DNA of 64,000 bases. It comes from an uncultured Collinsella sp. (GTDB lineage: Bacteria > Actinomycetota > Coriobacteriia > Coriobacteriales > Coriobacteriaceae). The stretch spans positions 1-64,000 of the forward strand of contig CAAESW010000037.1 of the NCBI GenBank assembly GCA_900758845.1. Reading direction: 5' to 3'. Of the stretch, positions 24,644 through 32,841 are shown piece by piece. The translations under genes and the position numbers were made by a program. Position 1 is the stretch's first letter. Every line of letters starts with the position of its first letter. The notes below the pieces were generated by a model that saw nothing but the letters and a program-made list of their open reading frames with translations, had not been told where the DNA came from and did no database searches.

Positions 24644-24734
24644 AACAGTCTCCTTGCACATTTCAAATCGCGCTTAACACGGATTTTATAGTCGATATGG
24701 TCCAATAGGTCGCGTGACGAAAGGAGTGGTCAAG

Positions 24735-24881
24735 TTGTTCAAAGCGATAAAACCTGTAATGCAGGTTGCGTTGCTGATCGTCGGTGTGGCCATGGTGTGC
24801 TTTGGCGTTATGCGTGGCGAGGCGGATGCCGTGCTGGCCAAGGCGATTAGGCTGTGCTTGGAGTGTATCGGAATTGGATAA
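24735..24881 (+). CDS. CD1871A-family CXXC motif-containing small membrane protein
   Basis: A 48-residue protein from TTG 24735, with GGAG 9 bases upstream: MFKAIKPVMQVALLIVGVAM, VCFGVMRGEADAVLAKAIRL, CLECIGIG. One transmembrane helix is followed by a C-terminal CLEC motif, the hallmark of the CD1871A family. These tiny proteins are encoded just before NapH-like 4Fe-4S membrane proteins, as here (8-base overlap with the next gene), implying a joint role in thiol or electron transfer at the membrane. Confidence 0.8.
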   Translation: MFKAIKPVMQVALLIVGVAMVCFGVMRGEADAVLAKAIRLCLECIGIG

Positions 24882-25773
24882 AAGAAAAAACACCGTGTCG
24901 CATGTTTTGGCCAGAATTCGCGGATTCATTCAGGCGGCGGCAACGCTCATCACCAACATTCACCTGCCAAACTTTGCTAAAGGCGGCATCTATCAGGGCC
25001 CGGGAAAAACAGTCTGCGTGCCTGGACTTAATTGCTATTCGTGCCCCGCGGCATCGGGTGCGTGCCCCATCGGGTCGTTCCAGTCGGTGGTAGGTTCATC
25101 CAAGTTCAACTTTTCTTACTATGTTACCGGTACGCTCATTTTGCTCGGCGTGCTGTTGGGACGCTTTGTATGCGGCTTTCTGTGCCCGTTTGGCTGGCTT
25201 CAGGAGCTGCTTCACAAGATTCCCGGCAAAAAGTTCTCCACGAAAAAGCTTAAGCCGCTCACGTACATCAAGTACGTCGTGCTGCTGTTTGCCGTGGTGC
25301 TGCTGCCCGTCTTGGTGGTTAACGACGTGGGCATGGGCGACCCGTTCTTTTGCAAGTATATCTGTCCCCAGGGTGTGCTCGAGGGCGCCATTCCGCTGGC
25401 CATTGCCAATGCCGGCATTCGATCTGCGCTGGGACATCTCTTTACTTGGAAACTTGCCGTTCTCATTGCCGTGGTAGTGCTGAGCGTTTTGTTCTACCGC
25501 CCCTTCTGCAAATGGATTTGTCCACTCGGCGCATTCTATGCGCTCATGAATAGGGTGTCCCTACTGGGGATCCGGGTCGATGCATGCAAATGCGTCTCGT
25601 GCGGCAAGTGCTCAAAGGTTTGTCAGATGGACGTTGATGTGGTCCGCGCGCCCAATCATGCCGAATGTATCCGGTGCGGAAAGTGCATCGGGGCCTGTCC
25701 TGTCGATGCCATCAGCTATCGCTATGGCCTGGATGTGTCGGCGGAAAAGCTCCCCTTGACCGCCGATAAATAG
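24874..25773 (+). CDS. 4Fe-4S membrane protein, NapH/MauN-like
   Basis: A 299-residue polytopic protein with about five transmembrane segments. It has the CxxxCP pairs of this family after membrane helices (CGFLCPFGWLQ; CKYICPQG; CKWICPLGAFYA), and two ferredoxin 4Fe-4S clusters near the C-terminus (CVSCGKCSKVCQMDV and CIRCGKCIGACPVDA). It would carry electrons across or along the membrane. The start TTG 24874 overlaps the small CxxC gene. The following gene is a thioredoxin-like lipoprotein, so electrons may be delivered to an extracytoplasmic thiol partner. Confidence 0.85.
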   Translation: MDKRKNTVSHVLARIRGFIQAAATLITNIHLPNFAKGGIYQGPGKTVCVPGLNCYSCPAASGACPIGSFQSVVGSSKFNFSYYVTGTLILLGVLLGRFVCGFLCPFGWLQELLHKIPGKKFSTKKLKPLTYIKYVVLLFAVVLLPVLVVNDVGMGDPFFCKYICPQGVLEGAIPLAIANAGIRSALGHLFTWKLAVLIAVVVLSVLFYRPFCKWICPLGAFYALMNRVSLLGIRVDACKCVSCGKCSKVCQMDVDVVRAPNHAECIRCGKCIGACPVDAISYRYGLDVSAEKLPLTADK

Positions 25774-25805
25774 TAAACAAGCTTCGACAAAACGGAGGAA
25801 TGACT

Positions 25806-26777
25806 ATGAAGCTTTCTAAGATTGCGGCCCTGTTTATGGTGTCGGTGCTGGCCTTGTGTCTTGTGGCATGTTCGGCGCCCGGTGGCAATGCGAGCGAATC
25901 TGCGAGCTCCGATCCTAAGATCGCAGAACTCACTGCGCAGAAGCCGGCCAATGCCGACGAGGCCGCCGAGTTGTATGCAAAACTCATGCAGAAGGAGAAC
26001 GATATCTTTTCGAGTGATAACGCGCTGTGGGAAAAGGTATTCAATGCGGCAAATAAAGACTCGACAATGATTGAGGACGGCAGCAATTACGGCGATTTCC
26101 TGCTCAAGACCATCGACGGCGCCAAGGATAAGTTTACGGCGGATGAGCTTAAGACGCTCAAGGCCGGTGCACAGCAGATCAAGGAGATCGAGGACAAGCT
26201 CGAGAGCTTGGAGAAGGAGTTCCCCGGCTGTGGAAGCACGCCGAGCGCAGGCGAGAGCGTCGACGCCTCGACCGCTGGCATGACGGCTGGTGCCAATGCT
26301 TCGAGCGAGGCGACGAAGTTCCCCAGCTTTACGGGCAAAGACCTGGATGGCAACGACGTGAACAGCGACGAGCTGTTCTCTAAGAACAAGGTCACCGTCA
26401 TGAACTTCTGGTTCACTACTTGCAAGCCGTGCGTGGGCGAGCTGGGCGATCTTGAGAAACTGAATCAGGAGCTTGCCAAGAAGGGCGGCCAGGTCGTGGG
26501 CGTCAATTCCTTTACACTCGATGGCAACAAGGGCGAGATTGCAGATGCCAAGGACGTGCTGAGCAAGAAGGGCGTGACATATAAGAACATCTGGTTCAAG
26601 TCGGATAGCGAGGCTGGTAAGTTTACGTCAAATTTGTTCTCGTTCCCGACGACGTATGTCATCGATCAGAATGGCAACATCGTAGGGGATCCAATCGTGG
26701 GAGCCATCAGCTCCGCCGAGCAGCGCGCAGCACTCGACAAACTGATCGACCAGGCGATTGCGAATAGCGAGCAGTAA
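25806..26777 (+). CDS. TlpA/AhpC-type thioredoxin-fold lipoprotein
   Basis: A 323-residue exported protein. The signal LFMVSVLALCLVAC is a lipobox (LVAC, Cys lipidated). Residues ~30-145 form a helical segment of unknown role; ~155-320 is a TlpA-like thioredoxin fold with the redox pair TCKPCVGEL after VTVMNFWFT, and the cis-proline region SFPTTYVID. ATG 25806 has GGAGG 7 bases upstream; the ATG at 25800 is too close. It ends the operon with the ferredoxin membrane protein, suggesting a membrane electron path feeding an anchored thiol reductase. Confidence 0.9.
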   Translation: MKLSKIAALFMVSVLALCLVACSAPGGNASESASSDPKIAELTAQKPANADEAAELYAKLMQKENDIFSSDNALWEKVFNAANKDSTMIEDGSNYGDFLLKTIDGAKDKFTADELKTLKAGAQQIKEIEDKLESLEKEFPGCGSTPSAGESVDASTAGMTAGANASSEATKFPSFTGKDLDGNDVNSDELFSKNKVTVMNFWFTTCKPCVGELGDLEKLNQELAKKGGQVVGVNSFTLDGNKGEIADAKDVLSKKGVTYKNIWFKSDSEAGKFTSNLFSFPTTYVIDQNGNIVGDPIVGAISSAEQRAALDKLIDQAIANSEQ

Positions 26778-26856
26778 AATACGCGTAAAGCATAGCAAGG
26801 ATCGTGCGCCGCTGTGCGAAGTAGTCCGCTACCTTTCAAGATAAGCTCCACCATAT

Positions 26857-26885
26857 AGAGGTCCCGCTCGGGACCTCTTCTTTTG
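26857..26885 (+). terminator. Rho-independent terminator, thioredoxin operon
   Basis: AGAGGTCCCG/CGGGACCTCT is a perfect 10-bp palindromic stem (26857-26878) followed by TCTTTT. Confidence 0.85.
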
Positions 26886-27031
26886 GGCGCCATCCCGTTC
26901 GTTTTTTGGCGCGGTTCGTTACATTCCTCACTGGCTCCGGCAAAAAATGGGGATAGAGTAGGACAAACGCGTCGAATACGAACGGCGGGGGAGAGCGGGC
27001 AAGTGCGCCCGCGTGGGAGAGGTTGCCGTCC

Positions 27032-30000
27032 ATGCTGGAGCTCAAAGGTATTTGCAAAAGGTACGTTACGCAGTCGTTTACGCAGGTGGCGCTCGACAGC
27101 GTAAGCCTGTCTTTTCGCGATAACGAGTTCGTGGCCATTCTGGGACCTTCGGGGTCGGGTAAAACCACGATGCTCAACGTTATCGGTGGGCTCGATCATT
27201 TCGATTCCGGCGACCTGCTGATCGACGGTATTTCGACCAAGGATTTTCACGATCGCGATTGGGATGCCTATCGCAACAACCGCATCGGCTTTGTGTTCCA
27301 GAGCTATAACCTCATTCCGCATCAGACCATTTTGGAAAACGTGGAGCTGGCGCTCACGCTTACGGGCGTGGGGCATGCCGAGCGCCGCCAGCGTGCGCGC
27401 GAGGCGTTGGAGAAAGTTGGCCTGGGCGAGCACGTGAACAAGCGCCCGAGCCAGCTTTCGGGCGGACAGATGCAGCGCGTGGCCATTGCCCGCGCCCTGA
27501 TCAACGATCCCGAGATTGTGCTGGCAGACGAGCCGACCGGCGCTTTGGATTCAACGACATCCGTACAGGTCATGGATTTGCTCAAGGACGTGGCGCGCGA
27601 CCGCTTGGTTATTATGGTCACGCACAATCCCGAGCTGGCATACCAATATGCCACGCGCATTGTCAACCTGGCGGACGGCAAGATCACCGACGATTCCGAC
27701 CCCTTTGATGTAGTAAAGGCCGCGCGTCGCGAGGCCAAGCCCACGCGCAAAACCTCGATGAGCTTTGTGACGGCGCTGGGGCTTTCTGCTCGAAACCTCA
27801 TGACCAAGAAAGGCCGTACGGCCATGACTGCCTTTGCGGGCTCGATTGGCATTATCGGTATCGCGGCGATCCTGGCGCTCTCCAATGGCGTAAACGGCTA
27901 CATCAAAAAGGTCGAGGAGGACACGCTCTCGAGCTACCCGCTCACCATCTCCAAGCAGGACTACGACCTGTCGTCCATGATGGGCGGGCAGGGGGCTACG
28001 GATGACGAGGCGTCCAACGGCGAGGATTCGTCCGACGACAGCGCCGGCGGCAAGGCTAAGGGAACCGATAAGATCCCCGTGGTTACGGCCGTAAAGGACA
28101 TGTTTGCAAGCGTTAAGTCCAACGACATGACGAGCTTTAAGGCATGGCTCGATGCCGGTGGCGACGGTATCGACAAAGAGGTCAACGCCATCCAGTACGG
28201 CTACGGCGTGACGCCGGTTGTCTATCGTGCGGGTAAGGGCGATGAGAAGCCCGTCCGGCTTGTTCCCAACGCTATGACCGAGGCAATGAGCGGAGGCGCG
28301 AGCTCGGCGGCAACGGTGAGCATGGAATCCATGGGAACCTCGGTCTTTAACGAGATGATTGACGACCAGAGCCTGCTCGACAGCCAGTACGATGTCGTCG
28401 CCGGTCATTGGCCCACGTCAGCCAACGAAGCCGTGATGGTGCTTTCGAGCCGCGGTACGGTGGGCGACTACACGCTCTATAGCATCGGTGCGCTGGACAT
28501 CGATGAGCTCAACGATCTGGTAAACAGCGCTATGACGGCTGACGGTGGGGTCGAAACGCCCGAGACCGGCACCGACTTTACCTACGACGATGCGCTGTCT
28601 ACCACGTTTAAGGTGCTGTCGCCGGCTGATGCGTATCGCAAAAACGAAGAGACTGGCATGTGGACTGACATGTCTGACGATGCCGACTTTATGACGGCCA
28701 AGGTTGCCGACGGTATTGACGTGCGCATTGTGGGCGTGGTGCGACCTAACGAGACGGCCAACGCGAGCGCATTGACCCCGGGCATTGCCTATACGCATGC
28801 ACTGACTCGCCAGCTTATGGAGCGCGCCGCCGATTCGCAGATTGTGCAGGAGCAACTCGTCCACCCCGAGACGGATGTCTTTACGGGCAAGTCTTTCGAC
28901 GAACTGCAAGGCGAGGCCAAGCAAGGCGTGGATCTGGGCAGCATGTTCAGTGTGGACGAGGCGGCGCTCAAGAGCGCGTTCTCGTTCGATACGTCTGCAC
29001 TCTCGGGTGTTGCCGGCGGCGGCATTGATCTCTCGGACGTCGATCTGTCCGGTCTGGACATTGACCTTTCGGACGTTGGCAAGGATATCGATTTCAGCGA
29101 CATCATGGCAAAAGCGCCAACCCCAGATTTCTCGGGCGTCTTCGATGGCTTGGAACTTACGCCCGATCAAATGCAGCAGGTGGGAACGCTGGCCAACCAA
29201 CTGTTTGAGGGCTTTTTGCGGTCTGATCAGTTTAGGGCGCTGTCGCCCGAAGACCTTAAAGACGCGTCAAAGCTCGCTGCCGCATTCTCGGCATATCTTG
29301 AGCATGATACCGCAGCCCAGCAATACCTGGCTCAATTGAAGGCGCTCGGCGGCGATGCCCTGGCCGAGTGCCTGCAACAGGCGATGACCGACTATGTGCA
29401 AAAGCAGCTGGCTCCGTATCTGCAGCAGGCTATGGATCAGGTGATGAAGGCAATCAGCGAGCAGATAGCGTCGACGGTATCGTCCCAGCTCAAGGCGGGC
29501 GCAGCGGGGCTTATGGACCAGATGGCGACGCAGATGTCTTCGAGTTTTGCCAACCTGGCGAGCGCCATGCACGTGGATGCGAGCGCCTTTGCTCGTGCCA
29601 TCCATTTCAACATGGACGCCGAGGACCTGAGTTCGCTCATGATGAGCTATGCCAAGGCTTCGAAGCTCACCTACGACAACAATCTGACCACGTTGGGCTA
29701 TGCGGATGAGGCAGACCCCATCTCGGTTAAGATTTTCCCGCGCGACTTTGAGGCCAAGGAGCGCGTGCTTGATCACATCGATGCGTACAACAAGCAGGTC
29801 AAAGCCTCTGGCCACGATGAACAGGCAATCTCGTACACCGACTACATGGGCATCATCATGGGCTCAGTGACCGACATCGTGAACACCATCAGCTTGGTGC
29901 TCATCGCATTCGTGAGTATCAGCCTGGTGGTGAGCTCCATCATGATCGGCATCATCACGTACATCAGCGTGCTGGAGCGCAAAAAGGAGATTGGCATTCT

Positions 30001-30289
30001 GCGCGCGATTGGCGCGTCGAAGCGTAACGTGGCAAACGTGTTCAACGCCGAGACCTTTATCGAGGGCCTCATTGCCGGCGTCTTTGCTGTTGTCGTCGTG
30101 GTGGCCGTGAGCTTCCCGGTCAATGCTTGGGCGCTTGCGGTCAAACAGGTCCCCAACCTAATGAGTCTGCCCGTGCAGGATGCGCTGGTGCTCATTGCAA
30201 TTTCTGTGTTGCTGACGGTCGTTGCCGGCCTGCTGCCGGCCCGCAGCGCATCCAAGAAGGACCCCGTCGAAGCCCTGCGCTCCGAATAA
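27032..30289 (+). CDS. MacB-type ABC transporter, ATPase fused to FtsX permease with very large extracytoplasmic domain
   Basis: A 1085-residue single-chain ABC protein. Residues 1-225 are the LolD/MacB ATPase (GPSGSGKTTMLNVIGGLDHF, QLSGGQMQRVAIARAL, LADEPTGALD). A transmembrane helix follows at ~265-285 (GSIGIIGIAAILALSNGV). The outer region, ~290-940, is far longer than in ordinary MacB; it contains a DLS/D repeat (SDVDLSGLDIDLSDV at ~670-690) and long glutamine/alanine helices. The C-terminal FtsX core has three helices (~950-1070) with the ERKKEIGILRAIGASKRNV coupling segment. MacB-type pumps move peptides or act in mechanotransmission at the envelope; this one has no separate permease or fusion protein nearby. 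Confidence 0.9.
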   Translation: MLELKGICKRYVTQSFTQVALDSVSLSFRDNEFVAILGPSGSGKTTMLNVIGGLDHFDSGDLLIDGISTKDFHDRDWDAYRNNRIGFVFQSYNLIPHQTILENVELALTLTGVGHAERRQRAREALEKVGLGEHVNKRPSQLSGGQMQRVAIARALINDPEIVLADEPTGALDSTTSVQVMDLLKDVARDRLVIMVTHNPELAYQYATRIVNLADGKITDDSDPFDVVKAARREAKPTRKTSMSFVTALGLSARNLMTKKGRTAMTAFAGSIGIIGIAAILALSNGVNGYIKKVEEDTLSSYPLTISKQDYDLSSMMGGQGATDDEASNGEDSSDDSAGGKAKGTDKIPVVTAVKDMFASVKSNDMTSFKAWLDAGGDGIDKEVNAIQYGYGVTPVVYRAGKGDEKPVRLVPNAMTEAMSGGASSAATVSMESMGTSVFNEMIDDQSLLDSQYDVVAGHWPTSANEAVMVLSSRGTVGDYTLYSIGALDIDELNDLVNSAMTADGGVETPETGTDFTYDDALSTTFKVLSPADAYRKNEETGMWTDMSDDADFMTAKVADGIDVRIVGVVRPNETANASALTPGIAYTHALTRQLMERAADSQIVQEQLVHPETDVFTGKSFDELQGEAKQGVDLGSMFSVDEAALKSAFSFDTSALSGVAGGGIDLSDVDLSGLDIDLSDVGKDIDFSDIMAKAPTPDFSGVFDGLELTPDQMQQVGTLANQLFEGFLRSDQFRALSPEDLKDASKLAAAFSAYLEHDTAAQQYLAQLKALGGDALAECLQQAMTDYVQKQLAPYLQQAMDQVMKAISEQIASTVSSQLKAGAAGLMDQMATQMSSSFANLASAMHVDASAFARAIHFNMDAEDLSSLMMSYAKASKLTYDNNLTTLGYADEADPISVKIFPRDFEAKERVLDHIDAYNKQVKASGHDEQAISYTDYMGIIMGSVTDIVNTISLVLIAFVSISLVVSSIMIGIITYISVLERKKEIGILRAIGASKRNVANVFNAETFIEGLIAGVFAVVVVVAVSFPVNAWALAVKQVPNLMSLPVQDALVLIAISVLLTVVAGLLPARSASKKDPVEALRSE

Positions 30290-30318
30290 TGCGACAAAGG
30301 GACAGTCCTTTTGTCACG
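30290..30318. repeat. REP-like palindrome, GACAAAGGGACA family
   Basis: TGCGACAAAGGGACAGTCC then TTTTGTCACG, an imperfect palindrome that starts at the last base of the preceding stop codon +1. The same core appears at 54886, 58612 and 62492. Confidence 0.7.
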
Positions 30319-30342
30319 TTCGTTGATATGAGAGAAGAGTAG

Positions 30343-31296
30343 ATGATTCTATCGTTGGCCCCTATGGAGGGGATTACCGGGCATGTGTTCCGTCGCGTGC
30401 ATGCGGAGTGCTTCGGCGCGCTCGATTGCTATTACACGCCGTTTTTGCCGCCGCCGCGGGTGGGAAACCGCTTTGGCGGCAAGGCGTTTAAGGAGATTGA
30501 TCCTGCCAATAACCAGGGGCTCAACGTGGTGCCTCAGCTGATGTCCAAGAACGCGGACGAGTTTGTGTGGGCGGCACAGGTGCTCGCCGACATGGGCTAC
30601 CGCGAGGTCAATCTCAACTTGGGTTGCCCTTCGGGAACGGTTGTCGCCAAGGGCAAGGGCTCGGGTTTCTTGCGCAATCTCGACGAGCTCGAGGCGTTCT
30701 TAAGCGATGTGTGCGAGCGGTCGCCGTTGCCGGTATCGGTAAAGACCAGGCTGGGGTTGGAACGCGATGACGAGTATGAACGTGTGCTCGATCTGTATTG
30801 CCGCATGCCGTTGGCAGAGCTGATTGTGCACCCGCGCGTACAGAAGGACCGTTATACGGTCTTGCCGCGCAAGGAGTTTTACGGCGAGACGCTGGAGCGT
30901 GCGCCGTTTCCGGTGGCCTATAACGGCGACATTTTCGATCTTGAGGATATGGACGCGCTGGCGGAGGCCTATCCCGACACGCGCCATGTAATGCTAGGGC
31001 GTGGCCTGCTCGCGAACCCCGCGCTGGCTCGCATGGTTAAGGGCGGTCCTGCTGCCACGGCAGCCGAACTGCAGCGTTTCCACGACACTCTGTTTGCGGT
31101 CTATGCAGAAGAGATTGGCGGCAACGCGGTCTTTCGTATGAAGGAGTGGTGGTTCTACGCCAAGTGCGCTTTTGCCGACCCCGCTACCGTTCACAAGCTC
31201 GTACGTAAGACCAAAAAAGTCGACGAATACCGCGCCGCCGTCGAGCGCGTCTTTCGCGAGCAGCCACTCGCACCCATAGCCTGCTTCCACGGTTAG
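30343..31296 (+). CDS. tRNA-dihydrouridine synthase (Dus family)
   Basis: A 317-residue FMN enzyme reducing uridine in tRNA to dihydrouridine. LAPMEGITGHVFRRV is the N-terminal FMN-binding strand, VNLNLGCPSGTVVAKGKGSG contains the catalytic cysteine (GCPS), VSVKTRLGL and HPRVQKDRY are the barrel-end substrate strands, and VAYNGDIF and MLGRGLLANP the phosphate-binding loops. The HPR-V instead of the common HGRT places it in the shorter bacterial branch. The ribosome site is weak (AGAAGAG). Confidence 0.92.
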   Translation: MILSLAPMEGITGHVFRRVHAECFGALDCYYTPFLPPPRVGNRFGGKAFKEIDPANNQGLNVVPQLMSKNADEFVWAAQVLADMGYREVNLNLGCPSGTVVAKGKGSGFLRNLDELEAFLSDVCERSPLPVSVKTRLGLERDDEYERVLDLYCRMPLAELIVHPRVQKDRYTVLPRKEFYGETLERAPFPVAYNGDIFDLEDMDALAEAYPDTRHVMLGRGLLANPALARMVKGGPAATAAELQRFHDTLFAVYAEEIGGNAVFRMKEWWFYAKCAFADPATVHKLVRKTKKVDEYRAAVERVFREQPLAPIACFHG

Positions 31297-31297
31297 T

Positions 31298-31353
31298 TAG
31301 TCATCGGGGACGTTCTTTAATGACTAGTCATTTATGAACGTCCCCAATGACTA
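31298..31353. repeat. Long inverted repeat, TAGTCATTGGGGACGTTC family (copy 1)
   Basis: TAGTCATCGGGGACGTTC (31298-31315) is matched by GAACGTCCCCAATGACTA (31336-31353) with one mismatch; the loop contains TGACTAGTCA, itself a palindrome. Copy 2 is at 49121, a degenerate one at about 32019-32065. Confidence 0.75.
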
Positions 31354-31358
31354 GCTAT

Positions 31359-31430
31359 AAAAGCTGTACGCCAGCATCCAAAGATGTCGAAAAATGTCGA
31401 CTTTGGATGCTGGCGTATATGTTTGGGTCA
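31359..31430. repeat. 72-bp hairpin repeat flanking small island (left copy)
   Basis: GTACGCCAGCATCCAAAG (31366-31383) pairs with CTTTGGATGCTGGCGTAT (31401-31418) around a loop with two TGTCGA words. The unit AAAAGCTGTAC ... ATGTTTGGGTC recurs almost unchanged at 32439-32510. Confidence 0.8.
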
Positions 31431-31445
31431 ACGGGGGAGTTGAGT

Positions 31446-31712
31446 TTAGGCAATCATTGCATCGAGCGTGATGAGCTCCCTGAGTCGCTCCGTGCGTGTT
31501 TGCCCATGGCGCTTTGCTTTTGCGTCAAAGGCTTCAAGGACCGATTCGCCCACACGTGCCGATAAAACAACGCTTGGCTCATCGGAGATCGACGGCCTTC
31601 CCAGCTTGATGGTGCGACCCTTCGGCCACTCATCTTTTTCGTATGCCTCCGAGGCTTTCTCCAGCTCTCCGGGAGCAAACCCCATCATCTTTTCGAGCTG
31701 CTTAGCGTCCAT
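31446..31712 (-). CDS. Ribbon-helix-helix antitoxin-like protein (orphan)
   Basis: An 88-residue protein. The N-terminal MDAKQLEKMMGFAPGELEKA and KGRTIKLGRPSISDEP segment precedes a C-terminal VVLSARVGESVLEAFDAKAK and RTERLRELI, a CopG/RHH-like DNA-binding fold found in BrnA/RelB-type antitoxins. No toxin gene lies next to it on either side, so it is an orphan. ATG 31712 follows GGAGG. It lies inside an island bounded by two 72-bp hairpin repeats. Confidence 0.65.
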   Translation of the reverse strand: MDAKQLEKMMGFAPGELEKASEAYEKDEWPKGRTIKLGRPSISDEPSVVLSARVGESVLEAFDAKAKRHGQTRTERLRELITLDAMIA

Positions 31713-31988
31713 AGCGCCTCCTATCGATCGGCATAATGTCGAGCACAGGTCAACGGATACTCTTTTTGTATATAGTTTTGTAGACAAAAATACAAACAGT
31801 TTATCAGGCTAATTAGCTTGTTTTGACCCGCGTGTTCGATAGGAAATGAGCATTGACGGCTTCGATGCTCCTTTGCTTTTCAGCCTGAAATTTGGATGCT
31901 CATTGAACTTCCGGAGGGGAGCGCTTTATTAAGCTATCGAGATTCTGGGCAGGAGCTCTCACTGGTCTTCGATAATGGGACCAGCTTA

Positions 31989-32013
31989 ATTCGCGACACA
32001 GTGTGTCGCGAAT
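31989..32013. repeat. 25-bp palindrome, 12-bp perfect arms
   Basis: ATTCGCGACACA, one base, then TGTGTCGCGAAT. No gene lies close by on either side. Confidence 0.6.
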
Positions 32014-32115
32014 GGGAGTAGTCGTTAGGTGTCCTTCAATGGCTAGTCATATAAGAACGTCCAAGTGCCGGATTTTGTCATTTAGTGTCGTCCTCAGCGG
32101 CTATTCTGGAGGGTC

Positions 32116-32345
32116 GTGGTCAAAAAAGGGCAAATATGAGTACTGTTGCCATTATGGTTGCATTTATTTTGCTATAAATAGTAGCTCCTGATGAGATTTG
32201 TTCCCATTAGGAGCTACTTTTATTGAACATATGAGGAGAAATAACGTCGTCTGCGGACGAGTGGAACGTTGAATGGTTCCTGAAGTGATCAAAATCGCTG
32301 CTACTAAACAGGTAGCAGTACTCATATTTGCCTTTTTTTGACCAC
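32116..32345. repeat. Inverted pair of 35-bp elements, 160 bp apart (possible MITE)
   Basis: GTGGTCAAAAAAGGGCAAAT plus ATGAGTACTGTTGCC at 32116-32150 recurs on the minus strand at 32345-32311 with three mismatches. The two copies point towards each other like terminal inverted repeats of a ~230-bp miniature element with no coding content. Confidence 0.55.
32180..32225 (+). terminator. Terminator-like hairpin inside the 35-bp inverted pair
   Basis: AGTAGCTCCTGATG pairs with CATTAGGAGCTACT (one G-U) and is followed by TTTTATT. Which transcript it ends is unclear. Confidence 0.6.
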
Positions 32346-32438
32346 AGCCCTCTCGGAAACCTTTCCAGAGGCGTCAAACAGCCATAATCCAAAGGTCGCC
32401 TCAAACAATTAGCCGGCTAAGAGCGTCCATGACTACCC

Positions 32439-32510
32439 AAAAGCTGTACACCAGCATCCAAAGATGTCGAAAAATGTCGACTTTGGATGCTGGTGTACAT
32501 GTTTGGGTCG
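32439..32510. repeat. 72-bp hairpin repeat flanking small island (right copy)
   Basis: TGTACACCAGCATCCAAAG (32445-32463) pairs perfectly with CTTTGGATGCTGGTGTACA (32481-32499). Relative to the left copy the few substitutions in the arms (G to A, and C to T) are compensatory, keeping the stem paired. Confidence 0.8.
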
Positions 32511-32544
32511 TATGGGTTGGGGTGAGCTGATCGTAACGCGCGTA

Positions 32545-32790
32545 CTAGAGCAGGTTCTTCTGTACCCACGCGATGATGTCGCTCGATTCGTAGAGTGGCT
32601 TGCCGTCGATGAACAGACAGGGAACCTGGCGTTTTCCGCCGACGGCGACGAGCGTCTGCTCGGCCTCGGTATCGGTCGAGATATTGCGCTCGGGGATGGT
32701 CACACCGTTATCGGCAAGGAATTGCTTGACCTTTATGCAATACGGGCAGCCGGTCATAACGTACAGCGCGAGCTCATGATCAGTAGCCAT
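32545..32790 (-). CDS. Glutaredoxin-like protein
   Basis: An 81-residue thioredoxin-fold protein with the glutaredoxin active site TGCPYC near residue 15, the cis-proline motif RQVPCLFIDG and the C-terminal YESSDIIAWV helix. It would reduce disulfides using glutathione or another low-molecular thiol. ATG 32790 follows TTGGAGA; the frame upstream is open but lacks a site. It is 51 bases downstream of the TipAS-type regulator gene and may share its transcript. Confidence 0.88.
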   Translation of the reverse strand: MATDHELALYVMTGCPYCIKVKQFLADNGVTIPERNISTDTEAEQTLVAVGGKRQVPCLFIDGKPLYESSDIIAWVQKNLL

Positions 32791-32841
32791 AGGTCTCCAA
32801 TCGGTTGAGGTTTCGATTGAAATACCCAAAGCCGCCGCGGT

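Larger units (their letters stand above)
31713..32544. other. 830-bp non-coding region rich in palindromes
   Basis: No credible gene. It contains the palindrome at 31989, a degenerate TAGTCATTGGGGACG copy at 32019-32065, an inverted pair of 35-bp elements (32116-32150 and 32311-32345) enclosing a terminator-like hairpin (32180-32225), and the right 72-bp hairpin repeat (32439-32510). It looks like a landing zone for small mobile or REP-like elements. Confidence 0.6.

Noticed and set aside
32003..32404. Two small frames sharing WSKKGKYEYC
   Set aside because: They come from the inverted 35-bp repeat being read in both orientations, not from homologous proteins.
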